DNA from: JBBTYG01 sp964418085
Lineage (GTDB): Bacteria > Patescibacteriota > Minisyncoccia > UBA6257 > 2-01-FULL-56-20
Assembly (NCBI GenBank): GCA_964418085.1
Contig: CAYQKB010000027.1
Coordinates: forward strand, 1-16,744
Direction: 5' to 3'
Length of the DNA stretch: 16,744 nucleotides
Of the stretch, positions 14,028 to 16,744 are shown in pieces. A program made the position numbers and the translations under genes. Every line of letters begins with the position of its first letter. Position 1 is the first letter of the stretch. Below the pieces are notes generated by a model. The model searched no databases. It saw nothing but the letters and a program-made list of their open reading frames with translations, and was not told where the DNA came from.

Positions 14028-14606
14028 ATGATCTATTCCATCGAAGGAAAGCTGACACACAAAGGACTTAATTTTTCTGTGGTTGAAGTCGGGGGATTGG
14101 GTTTCAAGCTTTTTATGCACGCGCGGGATATCGCCAGGCTTCCGGCAATGGGCTCCACGGCAAAATTTTTCTGCCATCTCCGTCCCCGCGAGGACGCGAT
14201 GGATCTCTACGGCTTTGCCTCTAAGGCCGAGCTCGATTTTTTTGAGCTTTTGATTTCCGTAAGCGGCGTGGGCCCCAAGTCAGCGCTCTCGATTTTGGGA
14301 ATAGACGCGCTCGAAAATATCTTAGCGGCGGTGAAAGAAGGCAGGCCGGATCTTTTGACCCGCGCCTCCGGCATCGGGAGGAAAACCGCGGAGCGGATTG
14401 TCCTGGAACTCAAAAACAAAGTCGTTTCGGAAAAATCGGAATCCTTTGTCGGGAAAATGGAAGCGGATTCGGACTTGGTTGAGACGCTCGTCAGTCTTGG
14501 CTACCGCCGCGAGCAGGCGAAGGCGGCGCTTGGAAAAGTGAGCGAGAAAGTAACCGATCTGCAGGAACGTCTCAAGGCCGCGCTCAAAGTGCTTGGCGGA
14601 AAATAA
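14028..14606 (+). CDS. ruvA: Holliday junction branch migration protein RuvA
   Basis: RuvA binds four-way DNA junctions as a tetramer and guides the RuvB motor and RuvC resolvase. The 192-residue protein has normal length and all three domains: an N-terminal OB fold (MIYSIEGKL to about 62, with PREDAMDLYGF), two helix-hairpin-helix motifs (ISVSGVGPKSALSIL, about 76-90, and RASGIGRKTAERIVLEL, about 112-128), and a C-terminal RuvB-contacting domain (DLVETLVSLGYRREQAKAAL, from about 149). ruvB and ruvC are not in the window. The start codon is the right copy of an ATGATC duplication produced by the element at 13917-14027. It has no Shine-Dalgarno and can pair into a stem with 13911-13927, so expression may be altered. 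The next gene, a Mur ligase, has its own promoter. Confidence 0.96.
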   Translation: MIYSIEGKLTHKGLNFSVVEVGGLGFKLFMHARDIARLPAMGSTAKFFCHLRPREDAMDLYGFASKAELDFFELLISVSGVGPKSALSILGIDALENILAAVKEGRPDLLTRASGIGRKTAERIVLELKNKVVSEKSESFVGKMEADSDLVETLVSLGYRREQAKAALGKVSEKVTDLQERLKAALKVLGGK

Positions 14607-14615
14607 TGGCGGGTT

Positions 14616-14755
14616 GCTTTCAGCGCTAGAGTTTTTGGAGCACAGATATTTTTCGTGCTCGAAAAATTCTTCCTGCTCCTGCCCGCTTCGCCAGAGCTTC
14701 AGCGAGGCGAGTCGCCACAGTCCGCAAGTCTCCAAAAAGCTCTAGCGCTGAAAGC
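14616..14755. repeat. Long inverted repeat between ruvA and the Mur ligase gene
   Basis: A 25-nt arm at 14616-14640 (GCTTTCAGCGCTAGAG...) is matched by its reverse complement at 14730-14755 with a single extra base. The arms enclose the GC-rich repeat copy B. As RNA it would form a very stable hairpin after ruvA. No T-run follows the arm, so it is not a standard terminator; it may be a composite repeat element. Confidence 0.75.
14638..14715 (-). repeat. GC-rich dispersed repeat, copy B (inverted)
   Basis: The reverse complement shares with copy A (13712-13860) the GCGACTCGCCTCGCTGAAGC block (one change), TGGCGAAGCGGGC, and GAAGAATTTTTC...GAAAAATATCTGTGCTC. Copies A and B lie in opposite orientation on either side of ruvA. 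Copy B is shorter and lacks the internal expansions. Confidence 0.75.
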
Positions 14756-14777
14756 GCGGAGTAGGGAGTAAAGGAGG

Positions 14778-14783
14778 TATAAT
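14778..14783 (+). promoter_or_regulatory. -10 element of the Mur ligase gene, overlapping an AGGAGG
   Basis: A perfect TATAAT ends 6 nt before the ATG at 14790 and directly follows AGGAGG (14772-14777). A transcript from this -10 would be leaderless, whereas one reading through from ruvA could use AGGAGG as ribosome site. No good -35 is visible. Confidence 0.5.
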
Positions 14784-14789
14784 AAGAAC

Positions 14790-16109
14790 ATGGATTTTTT
14801 CGAGAGGATAATAAGAAAGGTGTATCACTTCATGCTCGCGGTTTTGGGCGCGTGGATATACCGTTTCCCGAGCAAGAAGCTGTATTTGATTGGCGTGACC
14901 GGAACAAAGGGGAAGACAACTACGGTAGAGCTTTTGAATTCCATTCTTGAAGCCGCCGGCGAAAAGACGGCACTCATCTCCTCGACAAGAGTGAAGGTCG
15001 CTGACGAAAGTGTGGACAACGACACCGAAAACAGCATGCCCGGCAGATTTTTCATCGAGCGGACTCTGCGCCGCGCCGTGTCGGCAAAATGTACCGCGGC
15101 AATCATTGAGGTGACCTCGCAGGGGATTGATCTCTCGCGCCATCGGTTTCTCTCGTGGGACATCGGCGTCATCACGAACATTGCGCCGGAGCACACCGAG
15201 GCACACAGCTCGTTCGAAAAGTACAGAAACGCGAAGCTTAAATTTCTCGACTATGTTTTACGGAAACATGGGACGGTGTTTATAAATAGAAGCGACACGA
15301 ACTCCCAATTTTTTATTGACGAACTCAAAAATAGAAAAATAGTTTTCCTCTATTCGCGGGATGATGCCCATATGCAGAGTCTGCTTGCCCGTCCGGGCTT
15401 TATCCGCAGAGCAAAAGATGCCGCTCCGGAATTTATCTTGAGCGATTTTAATAAAGACAACATCGCCGCCGCGGAGGCAGTGGCGAGGTATATCAAAATT
15501 TCTGAAGACACAATCGAAAGCGGGATTCATAATTTTAGAGGCGTGCCGGGTAGGATGGAATTTGTAGAGCGCAGTGGCATCACCGCCGTCATTGATTATG
15601 CACACACACCCGAGTCCCTTGAAGGGGTGTATAAGGCAATTAGGCAGATGGTGGAAGAGCAGCAAAGAACAAACGACAAAAAACTGATAACAAACAACAA
15701 GGAAATCAAAGCCGATCTTAGCCATGAGTTCCAGGTCGGAAGTAATAAGTTGATCTGCGTCTTGGGCTCGGCGGGCGGTGGGCGCGACGCGTGGAAACGC
15801 CCGGTGCTGGGTGAGCTCGCAGCAAAGTACTGCGACACGGTGGTGCTCACAAACGAAGACCCGTACGACGAAGACCCAAGCCAGATTTTATCGGACATAA
15901 AATCCGGAATTTCTAATTCCCAATTCTCAATTTCTAATGTAACAGAAATTCTCGACCGCGCCGAAGCAATCAAGCGAGCCATCTCTTTCGCCCATAAAGG
16001 CGACATCGTCATCATCACCGGCAAAGGCAGTGAAAAATATATCCACGGCGCAAACGGTGTAAAAACCCCATGGAGCGAGAGAGGGGTGGTTGAAAATGCG
16101 TTGGGGTAG
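14790..16109 (+). CDS. MurE-like Mur ligase family protein, lacking the N-terminal domain
   Basis: A 439-residue ATP-dependent ligase most like MurE (UDP-MurNAc-tripeptide synthetase). The central ATPase domain has GVTGTKGKTT (35-44), IEVTSQGIDLSRH (106-118), ITNIAPEHTEAH (128-139) and the KYRNAKLKFLD lysine region; the C-terminal domain has GVPGRMEFVE (251-260), DYAHTPESLEGV (269-280), GSAGGGRDAWKRP (326-338) and ITGKGSEKY (409-417). The usual N-terminal domain (about 90 residues, binding UDP-MurNAc) is missing: the P-loop starts at residue 38 after a short hydrophobic segment (YHFMLAVLGAWIY). The DNPR motif of diaminopimelate-specific MurE is replaced by TNEDPYDEDP (354-363). Two low-complexity insertions (about 289-318 and 373-383) have no counterpart in typical MurE. 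Substrate is therefore uncertain; a cell-wall role is likely but another amino-acid ligase is possible. Confidence 0.88.
   Translation: MDFFERIIRKVYHFMLAVLGAWIYRFPSKKLYLIGVTGTKGKTTTVELLNSILEAAGEKTALISSTRVKVADESVDNDTENSMPGRFFIERTLRRAVSAKCTAAIIEVTSQGIDLSRHRFLSWDIGVITNIAPEHTEAHSSFEKYRNAKLKFLDYVLRKHGTVFINRSDTNSQFFIDELKNRKIVFLYSRDDAHMQSLLARPGFIRRAKDAAPEFILSDFNKDNIAAAEAVARYIKISEDTIESGIHNFRGVPGRMEFVERSGITAVIDYAHTPESLEGVYKAIRQMVEEQQRTNDKKLITNNKEIKADLSHEFQVGSNKLICVLGSAGGGRDAWKRPVLGELAAKYCDTVVLTNEDPYDEDPSQILSDIKSGISNSQFSISNVTEILDRAEAIKRAISFAHKGDIVIITGKGSEKYIHGANGVKTPWSERGVVENALG
15908..15938 (+). repeat. AT-rich repeat in frame inside the Mur ligase gene
   Basis: The degenerate AATTTCTAATTCCC...AATTTCTAAT sequence matches the repeat at 6459-6489 in kind and orientation. 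It is 31 bp but, with flanking bases, keeps the frame and encodes ISNSQFSISN, which falls between the conserved SDIKSGI and TEILDRAEAI. Confidence 0.7.
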
Positions 16110-16125
16110 CATTTTAAATGCAAGT

Positions 16126-16134
16126 TTATCCACA
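16126..16134 (+). promoter_or_regulatory. Perfect DnaA-box 9-mer
   Basis: TTATCCACA, identical to the strongest E. coli DnaA box, 17 nt after the Mur ligase stop. A second identical copy is at 16681-16689. One perfect 9-mer is expected by chance about once in several such windows, so the pair is suggestive only. Confidence 0.4.
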
Positions 16135-16165
16135 GCAGACTATATTGCTTTACTTTTATTTTTAG

Positions 16166-16171
16166 TATAAT
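16166..16171 (+). promoter_or_regulatory. -10 element of the candidate non-coding RNA
   Basis: A perfect TATAAT in an AT-rich stretch, with only a weak TTGCTT (16145-16150, 15-bp spacer) upstream. It would start transcription near 16178, just before the first helix of the predicted RNA. Confidence 0.55.
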
Positions 16172-16177
16172 TAGAGC

Positions 16178-16395
16178 AACATCAGATAGCTCCGTCGCCT
16201 GATGGGCACAATAAGACGGAGGGCCGAGAAGGACATTTTTATAATTATTCAGTGGCGGGTGTTTCGGGAAAGCTAACTCCTTACCCGAACGCAGGATTCA
16301 TCTGAAGAGCAGATGACTTCTCCCGGAACCTCGGCCACTGGACACATTAGAAGAACTCCTTTTCAGAAGCAAAGCAAAATGGAGTTCTTTGTTAT
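16178..16395 (+). ncRNA. Candidate structured non-coding RNA with pseudoknot
   Basis: No long plus-strand reading frame, but dense complementary segments between a TATAAT and a terminator. P1 is CATCAG 16180-16185 with CTGATG 16199-16204. P2 is CTCCGTC 16190-16196 with GACGGAG 16215-16221, crossing P1 to form an H-type pseudoknot. P3 is GGCCGAG 16222-16228 with CTCGGCC 16330-16336. P5 is TTCGGG 16263-16268 with CCCGAA 16284-16289. P6 is TCATCTG 16298-16304 with CAGATGA 16310-16316. CAGTGGC 16250-16256 can pair with GCCACTG 16334-16340, and GAGAAG 16226-16231 with CTTCTC 16317-16322, both competing with P3. It lacks the conserved segments of RNase P RNA, tmRNA and SRP RNA that I know, so no family is assigned. 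It could be a regulatory or housekeeping RNA. Confidence 0.6.
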
Positions 16396-16396
16396 A
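16351..16396 (+). terminator. Terminator of the candidate non-coding RNA
   Basis: A perfect 9-bp stem AAGAACTCC (16351-16359) with GGAGTTCTT (16381-16389), extended inward by TTTT/AAAA, followed by TGTTATAT. The tail is only moderately T-rich. Confidence 0.75.
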
Positions 16397-16425
16397 TAAA
16401 AAAACACTCAATTCGGAGGTTGAGT

Positions 16426-16500
16426 GCGCCCGCAGTACGATTGGATCGTACACCACTTTAGCTAAGATGGAAATTGGGAGTTCAAATCTCCCCGGGCGCA
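16426..16500 (+). tRNA. Atypical tRNA-like structure or tRNA pseudogene
   Basis: A cloverleaf can be drawn: acceptor GCGCCCG (16426-16432) with CGGGCGC (16493-16499) and discriminator A; D arm GTAC GATTGGATC GTAC (16435-16451) with the GG pair; variable AAATT; and T arm GGGAG TTCAAAT CTCCC (16476-16492), which is fully canonical. The anticodon arm (16453-16470) has 18 nt instead of 17: either an 8-nt loop with a poor stem, or a 7-nt loop TTAGCTA with a bulged A. An AGC anticodon would then be followed by U37, and the acceptor lacks the G3-U70 pair of tRNA-Ala. Position 8 is C instead of U. No CCA is encoded. The acceptor pairing continues outward (TGAGT with ACTCA) to 12 bp. It may be a decayed tRNA, an unusual tRNA or a tRNA mimic. 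Confidence 0.5.
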
Positions 16501-16504
16501 CTCA

Positions 16505-16601
16505 GCCTCAGAACTAAGTGCTTTAATGACTATTGAATTTTAAGGAACTAAAAAACTACGTTAGACCTGTTTTTCGAACTAATTCACTGGGGTATCATTA
16601 T
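16505..16601. other. AT-rich intergenic stretch
   Basis: No gene, hairpin terminator or clear repeat is seen here. It separates the tRNA-like fold from a possible reading frame that starts at 16602. Confidence 0.4.
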
Positions 16602-16744
16602 ATGCAGACGTTCGACCTTTGGTCAAATTACGGGATGTATACCTTCCATATTAGCAGAGTTAACAAAGATCCCGAAAAAGTTATCCACACCCCCTCCCTT
16701 GCCACCTCCACCCAACCCGCTAGACTATATGTAGATCGTTCAGA
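16602..16744 (+). CDS. Possible start of a gene running off the window
   Basis: From ATG 16602 the frame stays open for 47 codons to the window edge (MQTFDLWSNYGMYTFHISR start). A TATCAT at 16593-16598 lies 3 nt before the ATG. I recognise no family, and 47 open codons can occur by chance, so this is only a candidate. A GACC-TTT-GGTC hairpin at 16614-16624 and a perfect DnaA 9-mer at 16681-16689 fall inside it, which could equally mean the region is non-coding. If real, the protein continues beyond 16744. Confidence 0.25.
   Translation, partial: MQTFDLWSNYGMYTFHISRVNKDPEKVIHTPSLATSTQPARLYVDRS
16681..16689 (+). promoter_or_regulatory. Perfect DnaA-box 9-mer, second copy
   Basis: TTATCCACA again, in the same orientation as the copy at 16126-16134, followed by a C-rich tract. 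It is inside the possible partial reading frame starting at 16602. Confidence 0.4.

Noticed and set aside
16178..16395. Known RNA families (RNase P RNA, tmRNA, SRP RNA, cobalamin riboswitch) for the structured RNA
   Set aside because: The GAAAGUCC/ACAGAA core of RNase P, the tmRNA ends, the SRP GGAAGGAAGC loop and the ordered cobalamin motifs are not present, although GCCACTG alone recalls the last.
16298..16501. 67-codon minus-strand frame with GRFELPIS
   Set aside because: Its start is antisense to the tRNA-like T arm and acceptor; such peptides are well-known artefacts over tRNA genes. The rest overlaps the structured RNA.
1..16744. CRISPR arrays, rRNA genes, transposases, prophage genes
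   Set aside because: No regularly spaced direct repeats, no conserved rRNA segments and no transposase or phage proteins were seen.

Overview
The window looks like a chromosomal segment of a Candidate Phyla Radiation (Patescibacteria) bacterium, most likely of the Parcubacteria group. The reasons are: genes are compact and split between strands; several core proteins are short or of CPR-like type (a stand-alone 5'-3' exonuclease without a polymerase domain, a 261-residue HolA, a Mur ligase without the usual N-terminal domain, CTP synthase with divergent motifs); there is a four-helix-bundle (S23/IVS-type) protein; and AT-rich degenerate repeats sit between genes and even in frame inside one. 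TGA is used as a stop (purD), so this is not a UGA=Gly lineage. The assignment is by inference only.

Layout. 1-2240: a minus-strand purN-purD pair for purine synthesis, ending in a strong hairpin terminator. 2344-4747: a palindromic dispersed repeat, a stand-alone 5'-3' exonuclease and an orphan membrane histidine kinase. 4814-7727: pyrG, a four-helix-bundle cassette bounded by inverted AT-rich repeats, and holA. 7728-12498: an accessory island between holA and convergent rpsT. It holds a predicted secreted beta-sandwich protein, four small unrecognised genes and a MATE exporter, with strong terminators and a second copy of the palindromic repeat. 12499-13683: rpsT and, from a back-to-back promoter, an unrecognised 221-residue gene with its own promoter, leader and terminator. 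13684-16109: ruvA and a MurE-like ligase, set among repeats. One is a 111-bp miniature element with 12-bp perfect terminal inverted repeats and a 6-bp duplication, inserted exactly at the ruvA start codon. 16110-16744: no long gene, but a candidate structured non-coding RNA (promoter, pseudoknot, hairpins, terminator), an atypical tRNA-like fold, two perfect DnaA-box 9-mers and perhaps the start of a gene running off the window.

How the genes work together. The core genes cover nucleotide supply (PurN, PurD, PyrG), replication and repair (exonuclease, HolA, RuvA), translation (S20) and cell wall (Mur ligase). They do not form one operon. Several core genes (kinase, pyrG, rpsT, mur ligase and the inferred pre-insertion ruvA) have a good -10 hexamer only 5-10 nt before the ATG, which predicts leaderless mRNAs. 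The small accessory genes instead have Shine-Dalgarno sequences, and two have clear -35/-10 promoters with 60-100 nt leaders.

Most worth following up: the miniature element that splits the ruvA promoter from its start codon and can fold the start codon into a stem; the structured RNA at about 16178-16395 with its neighbouring tRNA-like fold; and the AT-rich repeat family that flanks the four-helix-bundle gene and also occurs in frame inside the Mur ligase.
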